A stretch of DNA of 64,000 bases from Phoebastria nigripes. Lineage: Eukaryota; Chordata; Aves; Procellariiformes; Diomedeidae. The DNA lies in the NCBI GenBank assembly GCA_035582835.1, contig JAYKAV010002942.1:209230-273229 (forward strand). The letters run 5' to 3'. This document shows, piece after piece, positions 45,696-58,984 of this stretch. How positions within the stretch are numbered: the stretch's first letter is position 1; each line of letters starts with the position of its first letter. The notes under the pieces are model-generated. The model was not told the origin of the DNA, did no database searches, and worked only from the letters and a program-made list of their open reading frames with translations. The position numbers and the translations under genes are program-made.

Positions 45696-48600
45696 GTGGC
45701 AACAACATGCTTCAGCTCACCCTGCTGTCCTGGTGCTCTGAACTGGGGTATGGCTGGGATACGCCATAGCTCCTTTCTGATCCAGGTGTCCCAAGTTCCC
45801 GCAATGGAAGCAATTAGCGGGGATAGGGCAAGAGGGAAGAGGACTGATCTCTGCCTGGGTCTTTCCCCTGCATATGGTCAGCACATGGCTAGGCTGTGCA
45901 CCTCAGTGTGGATCCACTCTCCAGTCTGCAGGATTTGATACAGCATCAGAGAGAATGTCTTTCTAGATCATTGGCTAGGCTGCAGCCAGCTTCCTTGGAT
46001 ATATACTGATTAACCTAGTGCACAACTGCTTATAGAACCCCATTTATTGGTCTGTATTTGAATATTGGTCTGTCTACACATATATATTTTGAAGTCTGCA
46101 GGCAGAATGGGAGCTGGGTAGCAACTCCTAAGATGTCAGTAGAATAGGAGGGGCTCCACAGCAGATTCTCTGCCCCAGCAGCCTGGTTTTGGCAGAGCGA
46201 GAAGCTTTGGTTAGATGAAAGAACTGCGGGGTGGCCACACATGGTGATCTAACACAGCTGACATGACTAGAAGTGACAGAATGTTATTATTTTTGCCAGT
46301 GGTGTAGTGATCCATTTCAAAATGATAAAATAACAAGCCACTGCCTTATCTCCTTTCAATTGCATTCATTTGGAGAGCAGCAAATAAACCCACCTGATGG
46401 CAAGTAAAAGAAGCAGATAAGTGCTGCGCTACTTTATGTAGAATTAGGTTAATGCCATTCACCTGCCCATGACCTGGCTACCCCACTGACCCTATTAGGT
46501 GGGAGCTGGCAGCTGAGAGAGAGTGAGGAGCAGCTCAATCAAATGCTGCTGGTAGCTTCAGCAGTCCAAAACATGTCTCTCCACCCTGCATGGGTTCTCA
46601 GGGTGCTTTATAGGTACCTTGAGAGTGTTGCTCATCTAGCCTAAAGCAGCTGCTTGACATCATAGCTCTGATCTGCCCCTTGTGTCCTTATCTCTTGCTT
46701 TTTGATGACAGAGAGAGCCCAAACTGTGCATTTGGGCCGTATACCTACCGAGAGCACCAAAGTTATGGAAAAGTAATCAAACCCACATAGCACTGCAGCT
46801 GAGTGCTGTGGTGGTTTCAGAGCAGAGCTGGGCAGGGGCTTCAGCTCCGGCTCTGCCCTGGCGCATGGAGGGGACCCTACGGCCAGCTGCAGCCGCCCCG
46901 GGGCACAGGCTCACACAGTCCGCTCTGCGCCACTTCCTCTACTGTGTTTTTGGGTTTGGTGTTATTCCTGCAGTATTTTCCATGGATGACAAAGTGGGAT
47001 AAGACACAAGGGCAGGTTTAAAGCTTTTACTAAACTATCTCCAGATGCTGCCTAGAAATATTGTGTGTGGTGTAATGCATGGTACTCTATACCATTGCCT
47101 TAACAGCCTTTGTTTTAAAAAGACTCCTCTACAAATATGTGGAAAAAAAACCCCAACAGTTTTTCTCATGATAGCACCAGAGGAACAACAGAATAACTTA
47201 ATGCTAATAGGTTCTATGAAAACAGTGAACAGAGCTAATGATGCCTGCAACTAATATATGTGCTTTCCCAGGCAATAGATGCATCTCAGGTAAAACCAGA
47301 AATGTTTTAAAGTGATCATCATGTCCATTTTAGGGAATAATGAAAGGAATATTTCCTTTTTCATCGTCTGTCCTCTTATATGGGCATAAATGTTTATTCA
47401 ATAGTGCTAAACTGAATAACTTGGAACTTTATTACTTTCTACTCTAGCTGAAAAGAACAGTTTTATGGACATAATGTGAACCATATATTTATTGCCTCTT
47501 AAATCCATAATCAAATTGAATATATCAGCAGGAATTAGATTTTTCACTCGGTTAGCCTCATTGCAGCCTTGAAATGTGCTCCAGATGCTGGGGACACTAA
47601 CTTAATATTTAGTTTAAAATTAACATTTTTAGACTTTAAGCTTGTTGAATGTCGTCTTAGTGAATAAATTAAAATGAGATACTTTCCTTTAAACCAGAAG
47701 TGCAATTATTTCTTTCAGATATGATACAAATGTTTCTTATGAGATTTTATAAAGTATTACTTTTAACTTTTATTAAAACTTCAATAAATTTTTCATTACA
47801 GACAGTGCAACACTGCCTTTTGAATTCATGTCACAGTGTGAGCTACACAGGGTCGCTTATAGGGGAAGCACTCTCTGTTGACAGGATGCAGAAGGAAAAC
47901 AACTAGCAGTAAGTAGTAATATCTGTGTATAGTCTCAAGTCAAAGCAGCTTACCTATAAATTAGGGTTTCAGACAAAAATTGTAAAAAAGACACAAATTC
48001 TCCATTTCACTTTTGAAATCTGAGTAGGGGTTCCTATGCCACTTAAATGCTTTAAAATTTTAATATTATATAAAACCCAAAATGTTTTTCAGTGTTAGGG
48101 ATCTAAGTAAACAGAATATGCTTTTGTTACTATTTTTAAAGAAGCAGAATATATAGAACTCTTCAAGCTCCCAGAGAGGTTCTCTCCTGTTCATGCTATT
48201 TCAGCCTTAAAAGAATTGGTTAAATATTTACAAGTGTTTATAACGTTGACCAAATTTATTTGTTGATTTCCATGTCAAAAGGAATAATGTTTTGCAAAGA
48301 TGTCAAACAACTTTTAGGTAGCCCTATGATTGTAATGTTCAAGATCACACAATGTGTTTACTCAAAGCATTTCTAAAATTTTGGGGACTAAAATATTTGA
48401 TTTTTTTTTCTTTTTGAAAGATGCCTGGAATTTGATTTAGCTGAATTAGAAATACAGTGTAAACAGTCTCTCCCTTCCCATACTAAACATTCATATGAGC
48501 ATTAATTAGAGAATTTTATGCATATATTGATAGGAAAAATACAAACACACCATACAGAAGCTAACAATGACATGAATGATTAAGAATGTTCAAATTCAGT

Positions 48601-49200
48601 AGAAATTTTGTGCAAAGACACGGGTGGATAGCTAATTTAGCTGCTGCGGTTGCCCTTGCTTCCTGGAAAACTTTTAAAATAGTGTCTTTCCTTTCAAAAC
48701 TTGTTACTAGAAAGTTTATCTGATTAGTTGCTGGTAGCAAAAGAAATGTTTATGTCTCTATTTCCTTTCTTGAAGATAAAACCCTTTCACTCTACCAGGA
48801 CGTCTCCCTGCGTTGCATGTAAGCTGTAACTCTTTCTTTATTATTGTGGTGATCTTATTTCTGAAGGAATGGGTGTTGACAAAGCACGGCCTGAGAGTAG
48901 TCTTTTTGATTAGGCTGTAAATACAATATACATGGAAAAGAAGAAATGTCACCAGCCCTGGAGTGAGTATTTCCTTTACCCATTTATAAAGTGTTTTTTT
49001 CAAGGGATGCCTAATCCAAAGCTAGCTGTTTTGTTGCTATTCAACCAAAACACAGTCAGCTGCAGCCTGAAGTCAAATTGCTACGTTGATGCTGTAGAAA
49101 TTTGGACCTCTAGGCCACTGGACCCTGGTTATCAGCAGGCCACCACTAACCTCTGAGAAGCACTTAGAAGCAGAAAAAGTTTGGGCTAAATTAGGAGTTG
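45696..49200. other. Unassigned DNA between two long LTRs
   Basis: No gag, pol or env remnant is seen in these 3.5 kb, and the longest open frames are about 80 codons. The two flanking LTRs each have their own target duplication, so this is host DNA and not the inside of a provirus. A GC- and CpG-richer spot lies at 46845-46935. The remainder is AT-rich. Confidence 0.6.
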
Positions 49201-49205
49201 ATTGT
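49201..49205 (+). repeat. Target site duplication, left copy (ATTGT)
   Basis: ATTGT precedes the LTR and recurs at 50321-50325. Confidence 0.85.
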
Positions 49206-49390
49206 TGTGGTGGGTTGACCTTGGCTGGACACCATGTGCCCACCAAGCTGCTCTATCACTCCCCCTCCTCAATGGGACAGGGGAGAGAAAATACAACAAA
49301 AGGCTCGTGGGCCGAGATAAGGACAGGGAGAGATCAGTCACCAATTACCGTCATGAGCAAAACAGACTTGACTCGGGCAAATTCATTTAA

Positions 49391-49396
49391 TTTATT
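49391..49396 (-). terminator. LTR polyadenylation signal AATAAA
   Basis: AATAAA on the minus strand in the same context as the signal at 44472-44477. Confidence 0.65.
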
Positions 49397-49695
49397 GTCA
49401 GTCAAATCAGAGTAGGGTAATGAGAAAGAAAACCAAATCTTAAAACACCTTCCCCTCACCCCTCCCTTCTTCCCAGGCTCAACTTCACTCCCTATTTCTC
49501 TACCTCCTCCCCCCGACCAGGGCAGGGGGATGGTGAATGGGGGTTGCAGTCAGTTCATCACACATTGTTTCTGCCACTCCTTCCTCCTCACACTCTTCCT
49601 CTGCTCCAGCATGGGGTCCCTCCCATGGGAGACAGTCCTCCATGAACTTCTCCAACGTGAGCCCTTCCCACGGGCTGCAGTTCTTCATGAACTGC

Positions 49696-50000
49696 NNNNN
49701 NNNNNNNNNNNNNNNNNNNNNNNNNNNNNNNNNNNNNNNNNNNNNNNNNNNNNNNNNNNNNNNNNNNNNNNNNNNNNNNNNNNNNNNNNNNNNNNNNNNN
49801 NNNNNNNNNNNNNNNNNNNNNNNNNNNNNNNNNNNNNNNNNNNNNNNNNNNNNNNNNNNNNNNNNNNNNNNNNNNNNNNNNNNNNNNNNNNNNNNNNNNN
49901 NNNNNNNNNNNNNNNNNNNNNNNNNNNNNNNNNNNNNNNNNNNNNNNNNNNNNNNNNNNNNNNNNNNNNNNNNNNNNNNNNNNNNNNNNNNNNNNNNNNN
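49696..50000. other. Assembly gap, 305 N
   Basis: The gap lies inside the LTR minisatellite. The homologous interval in the LTR at 44287-45690, between the same flanking words (ATGAACTGC and GCTGCAGGAG), is 44795-45098, 304 bp. The gap therefore probably hides a nearly equal-length piece of the same repeat that could not be assembled. Confidence 0.97.
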
Positions 50001-50320
50001 GCTGCAGGAGAATCTCCTCCGGCGCCTGGAGCACCTCCTTCCCCTTCTTCTTCACTGACCTTGGTGTCTGCAGAGTTGTTTCTCTCACATATTCTTACTC
50101 CTCTCTTTGGCTGCAGTTGCACAGCAGTTTTTCTCCCATAAAAATGTTATCACAGAGGCGCTACCACTGTTGCTGATGGGCTTGGCCTTGGCCAGCAGTG
50201 GGTCCGTCTTGGAGCCGGCTGGCACTGGGAAGCTTCTGGCAGCTTCTCACAGAAGCCACTCCTGTAGCCACCCCTGTAGCCACCCCCGCTACCAAAACCT
50301 TGCCATGCAAACCCAATACA

Positions 50321-50325
50321 ATTGT
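50321..50325 (+). repeat. Target site duplication, right copy (ATTGT)
   Basis: Matches 49201-49205 and fixes the right end of the LTR. Confidence 0.85.
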
Positions 50326-50862
50326 TATCAAAGAGAAAATCCTGTTCTCTTAACTGGCAAATAGTGAAGCTCCTGGGTCCATAGCAAAGCCTGGAGCCCG
50401 CGGCATTGCCGAGAGATGTGAGATGTTTTCCCTGGCATGCAGCGGTCATTTATACATGCTCCCACTGTGGGTCCTGTTTTCACTTCAGAGCAATAATTAA
50501 GGATAGATAATGGCAAATCTCTAGAAAACAAGGAAGGTCTGACAGGCTACAGAGTTTTATTCAATGTTACCATGCAAAAAGAAAAAATGAACCAAACAAA
50601 TTACAGGCTTTTTTTCATATTGCATTTGCCCTAATTTTTGCTGTTTGACCCAAGCACTGCTCAGGTCAATTATAGAGTATGATGGGACCAGCTAAAAGCT
50701 GGGATTGTTTTTCTGGGTAGAATACTGCAAAGAAAGATATATTGTTAAAGGTAGCCATGTTCATTCAGTCAGATACCGTGGAGGCGCTGCTCAAAATAAT
50801 TGTGATTCCTCTCTGACCCATTTCAGCTGTCTGGGTTGTCTTTCATCATTCAAAAATGTCAA

Positions 50863-50918
50863 GTGTATGTTGAATCACATGGCTTTATCAGTGTATGTTG
50901 AATCACATGGCTTTATCA
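50863..50918. repeat. Perfect 28-bp tandem duplication
   Basis: GTGTATGTTGAATCACATGG followed by CTTTATCA occurs at 50863-50890 and again at 50891-50918 without a mismatch, followed by GTGT, the beginning of a third unit. Perfect identity suggests a recent duplication or an assembly artefact. Confidence 0.97.
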
Positions 50919-52014
50919 GTGTCCAAGCAATAAGCAGAGTGAACTTTTTATGTGCACATTAAATACACAACATTAAAAGCAGTTTTAAATAACAGAAACT
51001 TGATTTTTTTTTGGGGGGGGGAGGATGAAATAAAATATAAATCACTCTTCAAGGTAATTTCAACGTACAGTGAAAATACCCATTTTAACAATATTTTCAT
51101 CTTCCGATTGACATTCCACTGTGTGTGTGTGGGGGCCAGCAGAATTTACACATTTTAATCTCACCCGAGAAGAAAAGGTCACACACTATCATTTTGTAAC
51201 CTGCAGCTGAATGTATCAAATGACTCCTTTTGCTTGCGTGTTATAATCTACAGCTCCTCAGAGACAAGGACTGCAGTCAGGCTGGGATCTCGATTTGGTG
51301 TGTCTTCACCAGGCTGCAGTGTGTCACCAACTCAAGCCTTGGACCTGTGGCTCTGCTCTCAGCCTCCATCCTAAAAAACCTTTACAGAGGTTTTGTTTGC
51401 TATCCTCTGATAAAACATGAGCATTCGTGGGAGGACTGAAGGTATCTGTCACACATAAAGATAGGGTGCTCAGCCAACGGGGGGAGTGGCAGGACAGGAG
51501 TAACCACAGCTCTTTTCCTCCTCTGCTCCACCTCCATTTACTGGAAGGGCCCCTTCTCTCATTTTGGAGCAGCTTGGGGCTGCCCAGTGTCTGCATGGAT
51601 ATGGCCCTAAGAGAAAAGAAAGGACTTGCTGTACACCTGCCTATTCACCTGGGTTATGAAGAAACGGGTGCCTTCCTCTTACTCCTTGAAATCTGGGCTA
51701 TGGGTACCCAGAACGAGGGACTTGATGCTAATCTTTTTTGACCTAAATGAAAGAGATGCTGATTGCTCAAAGGGCAGATCCCAAGAGCCCTCTGCAGCAG
51801 CCTGTGCGTTGGTTCAAGGGGGTATGATTTCATCAGCGCTCTTGGGGAGCGCTGCCATTTCACAACTAGAACAATCTCTCTGTATTAACTAACTTCTCGG
51901 TACAAGTGTCTTTAATTTTTAGAAAAAACGTGGAAATGTTTTCATTTTGGCCTGGAATCACTACTTTTTTTATCCTGTATTTCCTTTAATGTGATTAAAT
52001 GCTTGCCTAGTTGT

Positions 52015-52070
52015 GCTGTCATAACTGCTAAGCTACTGTCATAACTTACTGTCATGCTGTCATAGCTATT
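52015..52070. repeat. Irregular CTGTCAT repeat cluster
   Basis: CTGTCATAACT occurs twice, followed by CTGTCATGCTGTCATAGCT, giving four CTGTCAT words in about 55 bp. Confidence 0.8.
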
Positions 52071-55000
52071 ACAATAGTGCCATCTGTATTTAACAGCTGT
52101 CAGCAGTGTGTTTTAGTAATTCTTATGTAACAAGCTGCTATTATTTTGACCAGATGTTTATTTTCTTCAAATACATTGACCAAGTCTAATATCTTACAAA
52201 AAGATTTGAGGACACTGTGAGATCGGTAAAACTGATGACAACATCCTGTTTCTCAAGCATGTCTTATAAAATCCTTCTTTCATCTACGTTATGATACTCT
52301 GCTGTAGCCATGTGCAGAATGAAACAGGTGCTTCAGCTTCTTCATTAAAAACAACCTAGTCTCTGCACCCTTTCCTTCTCCCTGACTTTTCCCCACAACA
52401 ACCCACCAGACACCCCAATCTGGTGGGACATTTTCTGCAGTGGCAGGAGTGGTGAAACAAACCTGGACGAGTCAGTGGTTTGATTCTCTTCAGCATCCAA
52501 ACTTCAGAAATTTCTACAGGGTCCAGTTTACGGAGGTAGTTAGGTGCCTAGAAATGCAAAAAGGTCTGNGTAGGATTTGCTAAATCCTAAACGGATTATA
52601 TGCTTAACTCTTATTGACCTCCTTTCAAATGGTTTTGATTCTTTTGTCTGCAAAACAAGCTGAAAAATCTGAAACAATCTGCTTCCGAAAACTCTGAACA
52701 CTTGCTGATTTTGGTCAAGGCAGAAATAACACATGGCAAACCCACCCATGAAATGCAAACACTTCTTACGTGATATTACAGAAGCCAGGAGATGCAGAAG
52801 TAAGTGAAGAAGAAGGGGCCCTTCTTCCAGTTCTCCCTCCTGCTTTCCACTCTTTCACCTGTGTCATTACCAGTTACAAAGCTAATACGTCAGCTGAAAA
52901 ACTTCAGGTTTCTTTCTAGAGACCTACTTCTTGTCCGCACTGGGTGGGAAAGCCAGACCTGATCTTTTTCATTATCCTTCTCAGCCACCGGCATGGAACT
53001 GATGTCAGACAGGGTGGGTCACAGAACAATTACAATTAAAGCAATTACTGTAAACAAGAGAAGGTAGCTACACTTGTCACCTATTTCCTCTTGTTTGCAT
53101 TTATTTATTTTAAATTTGAGGTGGCCAAGGCAAGGCAACATAAGTTCAGCTTGCGGGGTGCCTTCCCACTCATCCTGTTCACAGACAGTAGCGTCTACAT
53201 TAAAATATTCCAGAAAATGGAAATTTAACTATTAAGCAGATGAAAGTGTGAATCAGAAAGGTGACAGGGGATGGTGGCAAGTGCTGGTTGTGTTTCTATT
53301 GTTGAGACCTTCCCAGATGAAGGTGATGTGAGAGGAGGAAAACAAATCTCCTGGGACAGCTGGAGCCTTTATCCAGTACCTTGCCGTAGCCTTTATCTAC
53401 TTACCTCCTGCGGTGTGAAGGTTGTTCTGGGTAGGACAGAAACAAAGCACACAGGAAAAAGGCATGAAAGAAGGCATTTTAAAAATGGCCTGATGTACTT
53501 GATTCTTTCAGGCTAAGGGCAGCACACGCTGGTGAGAAATGCGAATCACACTGAGAAAGTGCCAGAAGCCCGAGGTTTGCTCCTGCCTAATTGGCTTGTT
53601 AAGCTGTTAAAACTGAAAGCACCAAATCCTTGAATATTTCTTGCCTGTATTTTTTTGCTTACACAGACGTGAAAAGACACATTTGCACGGCTAAGATCTG
53701 ATATAAAACTGGCTTTGCTATGTTTTGCCTCCTGTGTGAGAATGACTTAATTAATTTTATTCTGTGCTTGTGCAGCACTCAACGCAGCGGGGTCCCGAGT
53801 TGTGCCTGGGGTTTCTGGTAATGAGCATCATCGCTACCACTGCATGTGAAACATCTATGAAGTGTGTCCGCTTAGCTTCTCTCTTTGGGAAGTAATGCTG
53901 TTGTCATTACCACATCATTTCTGTGTCCTGTCAGTTAGCTATTATTTTTTAGATTTCAACAGTACTAACAATGATCCATGCATAATAGGTCTAAGCAATT
54001 TACAGTGAAGAGATAATCCATTAGCATTAAGTACCCACACAACGTATTGACATAATGCCTTTACCTCATTCTTTCTTGGCTTGTCATCTAAAATTGTGTA
54101 AAATTTTGGAATCACAAAACACCTCCCACCTGCAAAAATGCCAAACCAGCCTAGAAATAAGCCTTTGTCAGAGTTTCAACCATCCCACAGCTCCAAATCA
54201 ATCTCCTCAGGTTTCCTGTGTATTTGCAGAAATGCCTCTTTCTGAATTATGAACCAAAAGGATGTAATTTTTCTGTTTTAGTTTAGTTGAGGTTCATGAC
54301 TGTTTGGCTGCTATAGATCACGTGCTATGGACACCGTGTCTCTAATTGACCCAGCTCAGAGGATGAAACTGGTTAAGAACAGCAGGATTTTATGTGAAAG
54401 CTAAAATCCAGTTGCTCGTATTCATGTGACTTACTTTCTCTGTTTTCCAGGGTCTTTGATAGGAGTATGCCTATTTCCATACTTGAAACTCTCACTGATT
54501 GAAAACTGCCTTGTGAACCATTTATGGCATCTTGAATCAAAACAGCTAAGTGTCTTTCTTCTGTGTGCTTCCACCATCTTGATTTTCTCATGGATTTTGT
54601 GCATTAACAACTGCCATTCCTGGTAGTGTGAATGAAGGAAGATGAGCTAGGAGAAGGGATGTAAAATGCCTAATTCTGTAATGAAAAATGTGACATTCAG
54701 TGTGTTGTTGTGCATAGGATGGGGTCTCTGAGAATGTTCAAAGAGCCAAAAATGACAGAAAAAAAATAGAGCTGGAAAATATTTTTAGAGAGTTATCTTT
54801 TTTATTTCAGAAACACATCTTATGGCCTTGTCAAATGATTTATCATCTCCTTTCTGAGGCTGTCCCTGATGCTGTCCTTCAGCATCTGATTTTTATGAGC
54901 CTTATTCCTGGTTTCTAGGTCACGGAGTCCAGAGGCAGCTCACAATTTGTTGTTGCCTCACATGCATGCAGGGTGGGGGATATTTTGCTCTTCATCTATT

Positions 55001-58000
55001 AATGTGCAGTTAACACAATCAAATGATAAGACAAATCTGTAGCCTTCATTTTTTAGAAGTGTATTTAATGTGTGTAGGCAGTTAGGCCCAAATACAGAAC
55101 AGTAAGTAAGATCAAGCCAAGTCAGAGAGGAATCAAGAAATGATACTGTTGTATAAGCCAAGTATTTGATTTCTCCTTGCAGTTATTTGCTGGAACGGCA
55201 GATTTCTTGTTTTCTCAGTAGGAACTGAACTAACAAGTGCAGAACAGCAGCAAGTTTCTGACACATACATTGAAGAATTAGCAGTGTATCTTACAGTCAA
55301 ATATTGTATTGTTTCAACCCCCAAACGAAGGTTCTGGAGACCAAAGGTTTACAAGTTAATGAGTGACAGTTTGACATACAGCATAATGTCTTGGAGAGGT
55401 TAGTATCTCTATGGAGACTCAGTAATCAAAAAGGACAGTAAAAATAAGACCTGAAAATTTTTACTTATGTTTATTACCAGACATGTTAATGTCTTCTTCC
55501 AGCTTTTGCAACACATGCAGGAGAATTTTGTGCTCACAGGGCCTATATGTGCTCATACAAACTCTCATTTTACAGGTTCAGGAAAACATAATAAGCATGG
55601 CACAGTCATGGTCAAAAGTAAATTCAATTAAAATGTGTTGAATTCTAGTAATTTATATTCATACTATGATGGAAGTTGTAGCACAAAGCATTTCTGTCAA
55701 TATTTGTTTGAAAGTAAATGAGAGTTTGTAGGGACTTTGTCTCCACTCATTTAGTATTTGCTACTTTCAAGCATTTTGAGACTGAATTTTATGAGCATGA
55801 ATGATCATAGAAAGCAAGTTTTATGCTCCTGTGATCATAAGGAAAATGCAACTTATGTGACTTAGGGAAAATGAGCTTACTTATTAAGTTCAGTGTTTCC
55901 CAAAACCTAAGGATAAATATGTTTTTCATTGAACTAGAGAGCATAGACAATCATAGCAAGATAATGAACCAGAGATTTCTCCTCTATAGGATCAGATATA
56001 AGGCACAAAATAAACCATTCAAGGTAACAAACACACTAGAGAAAATGGAGATCTGTGCAGAGAAGCTATGTGAAAAGAAATAAAATTTGTCAGACATGAT
56101 TCACTGCGGACCTTGCTGAGTTGCAGTGCTGCGTTTCTAAATGCTTTACCATTACAGAATTTAAAGTGAACGATGATGCCTCATTAAGAGATTTTCCTTA
56201 ATGCTCGTTTGTCTAAGCCAACTGTTTACATGGGTCATCACCTCTTGGCCATTTGCTCAAGAATCCGTCAGAAGGTCCAGGAGATGCCGTTTCCCCAGAC
56301 AACTAGTGACTCGGAGTGCTTCGGTTTGAGACAGTACAAAGGGCAAGACTTTTCAGATATCTCAAGCAGCTCTTGTTTATGTTCACGCCTGAAAACTGAC
56401 GTTACACAGCTTTGTGTTTAAGGCCACATTGGACACATATACAGTGAGGACCCCTGCATAAGTACAGTCCCAGAGACCATGGCAGTGGCAGCCAGGACTA
56501 CATCTGGCCCTCAGAGTATCTGAGTCATGAAGTCTCACTAACATAAGACATCACAAAACCAATTCCTAAATCTTATGTCACTGCTTATGACTACACTGAG
56601 TCTGTTTAACTGCAAACAGGGAGTTAGTCTCTGTATTTACAGAAGTTTACTCAAAATAACCTCTTTCACCCTTGAAGAAACATCTCAGCTCTGTTAAGAG
56701 TCAGCTGCTGGATAGTCTTTCTTCAAATCCCTTTAATTGACCGAGCTATTCTGATTGTTGTCACCCTGCTGCTAATAAGTGTTTCCAACCTTAGTGCCTG
56801 ATGGCACTAAGTCAAAGACATCTGACTTTTCCTGAGACAGAGGCTGGCTGCCTGCCATTGAGAACTGCTACAGATTATTCCCAGCAGAAAGCTGGGCTGA
56901 CTTCACATGGATGTCACATGAGGAGTGGCTACAGATCTATATTATTTGGGGCATTAGGGTTTCCTCAGCCCTGCCTAAATGCCTCCAAAAGACCAGCCGT
57001 TGTCACATCACAAATGTGGTTCCAGGTTTCTCCAAAGAGAGGCGATGGGGAGAAAGCAGAGAGAGTGCCACCCCCCTGGGGCTGCAGGGTTTCTTGTCCC
57101 GTCCTGCTTGCTCCACGCTGCCTTACCCCTCGTTGAGCAGCGTGGGGCAGGGACAGACTCAGCCAGCCTGGCTCCCTGGGGCTCGGGCACTGGTAGAAAT
57201 GAGCAGCGGCTNTTTCACTGCTCCCAGCAGCCTGCTACATGCCCAAACTTGGCCCAGCCCTTAAAGGAGCATTTCCTCTGCTTGCAGGACTAAATCAACT
57301 CTCTTCCTGCCTTGATTTTAGCAGAATCAAACCTTTATTGGGAAATCTACATTGTGATCCAGTTGCAGTGATAGTCCACTAACCATCATTTCTCTCAACG
57401 TGCCAGCAAGCACTTAGTATGTAAGATTTTCAAGGCACTCATATCTGTAACTTATTAATGAGAATTAAGTAGATGGAAAGAAACAAAAAGTATGTCGGTC
57501 AAACTCAAAATCTGCTATGCAGAAACTTTTGACCTTAGTGAAAGTTTGTATGCTAAGCTAAACACTGTGACTGCACATGACTTTACAAGGCAACAAAGCA
57601 GAAACCTGCATCACGAAATCTCCATCAACTCTTGTTTCCCAGACCTCCCATTCTGTCTAGGTTGGACTGGAGCATAATGGCATCACATGTAAAGAAAACT
57701 TTCCAGGTTTTTGTTTTTGGTAGGCACCTCCCTGCATTCATTCACTGCTAATGAAACTGCTTGTTTCAGTGGCTGCAAGGCAGTGGCCGAGGCCTTTACC
57801 CCTTCAGCAAATTGATCCTGAGGAGAGACGTTTAGCTCACTGAAGTATTTTTTTTAAAGGCAGCTAGACTGTGGAGACAGACAGAATATAGATTTATTCA
57901 TGGAAACATTTCAAATCTCACATTTGTGAGCTTGATTTACTAGCATACATCATGACAGTTACGAGTATATTTTAACCAGAGATACAGTCTGTCTCTGAAA

Positions 58001-58138
58001 TATATGCTTTGTCAATTGTGGCTGCAATTTGTATGCGATTTTAGAATGTTTTCTTTTNTTTTTTTTTTTAATTGATTTTGGAGTGATCTCACTGGTAGTG
58101 AATTAGGTAGATGCAGAATCCTCTGAAATACTTGCTAA

Positions 58139-58203
58139 AAGGGTTGCAACTAGATGATCTTTGAAGGTGCCTTTCAACCCAAACCATTCTATGATTCCAT
58201 GAT
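58139..58203 (+). mobile_element. CR1 LINE 3' tail fragment, sense
   Basis: GGGTTGCAACTAGATGATCT (58141-58160) is followed by TTGAAGGTGCCTTTCAACCC, AAACC and the terminal ATTCTATGATTCCATGAT. This is the last about 65 bp of a CR1 element including its octamer-type ending; nothing further upstream is recognisable. Confidence 0.9.
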
Positions 58204-58984
58204 ACAGTATTTGTCATGTGATACCTGTAAAAATCCCCTAATGGTATTCGTAACTTCATATTCCATTCAGGTGCAAGCACAACGATTAGCTGGAATATGT
58301 CAGAGCAAATGCAATCAAAGTACACAGACAGAAAGAAGGCGGCAAAAAGGGCTTGGTGTTTTTGAACCAGACTTAAACTTTGTTATCTGCACATCAATAT
58401 TTTGTGCAGCTGTGGGTCGTAAACAGCATGCGTTTGTTTATTTTATTAATAATTGTCACAACACAATATCTTAAATATAAGCAGGTTAGTCATTTTGCAG
58501 TATCTCTGCTAACAGTGAGTGCATAAGCAAAACCCAGAGGTTTTCATTTCGTACAAGGCGATACTCAATGGGCACAGGATGACTAACCACTGCCCATCCC
58601 TGACCACATTGCAGCTGTATCTAGCTGTGATCATAAAAAAATGTTCCTGCCATTCAGCATGCATAAATCTCAAAGGCTAACTCAGCTTATTAAAAAGCTT
58701 GTTTAAATGAAAGTGGTGCTATAGACTTGGAAAGATACGGTTTCTCCTGGATTAGTTTTTCAGTTGAGAGCTGAAGACAATTAGAGGCATGTTGTCTAGT
58801 TCTGGCCCCATCTACTAACAGAAACTCATTGCAACTGGATTTTTCTCCTGTTTCAGAGGGAATATGCTTCAATACTCCATGGAAATCTTATTAGTTTTTC
58901 TTACTTAGTTTTTGTGTCCTACTACCTCTGGGGTATGGTACAGACTAGAGTGTCTCTTTTCAGCTGAAAATAGAGTTGGAACAA
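58204..58984. other. Unassigned non-coding DNA
   Basis: No gene or repeat is recognised. A 106-codon plus-strand frame (58154-58474) starts inside the CR1 tail and is not supported. Confidence 0.5.

Larger units (their letters stand above)
49206..50320 (-). mobile_element. Long solo LTR with assembly gap
   Basis: A complete solo LTR on the minus strand: it starts TGTATTGGGTTTGCATGGC (at 50320) and ends GGTCAACCCACCACA (at 49206), with perfect ATTGT duplications. Its 3' part matches the LTR at 44287-45690 closely, but its 5' end is different: a TTTTGGTAGCGGGGGTGGC region and short GTGGCTACAGG repeats replace the CRE/TATA block. The span is 1115 positions, including 305 Ns. Open frames crossing the gap are artefacts of reading N codons as open. 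Confidence 0.92.
50326..58138. other. Unassigned non-coding DNA
   Basis: No gene is recognised in 7.8 kb. It holds a perfect 28-bp tandem duplication at 50863-50918, a G-run near 51013-51021 and a cluster of CTGTCAT words at 52015-52070. The interval 57050-57240 is GC-richer, with open frames on several strands but no recognisable product. A good acceptor-like sequence (CTTTCTCTGTTTTCCAG) ends at about 54450 but is not followed by a clear coding exon. Poly-T with one N lies at 58054-58069. Confidence 0.5.

Noticed and set aside
49530..50141. Apparent frames of 145-203 codons crossing the N gap
   Set aside because: The frames stay open only because N codons are read through. The sequence on both sides is LTR.
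44287..50320. A single provirus with two LTRs
   Set aside because: Each LTR has its own perfect 5-bp target duplication, their 5' ends differ, and no retroviral genes lie between them.
54430..54626. Exon after a strong acceptor-like sequence near 54450
   Set aside because: The downstream frames carry early stops in two phases and no good donor was found; the remaining frame has no recognisable product.
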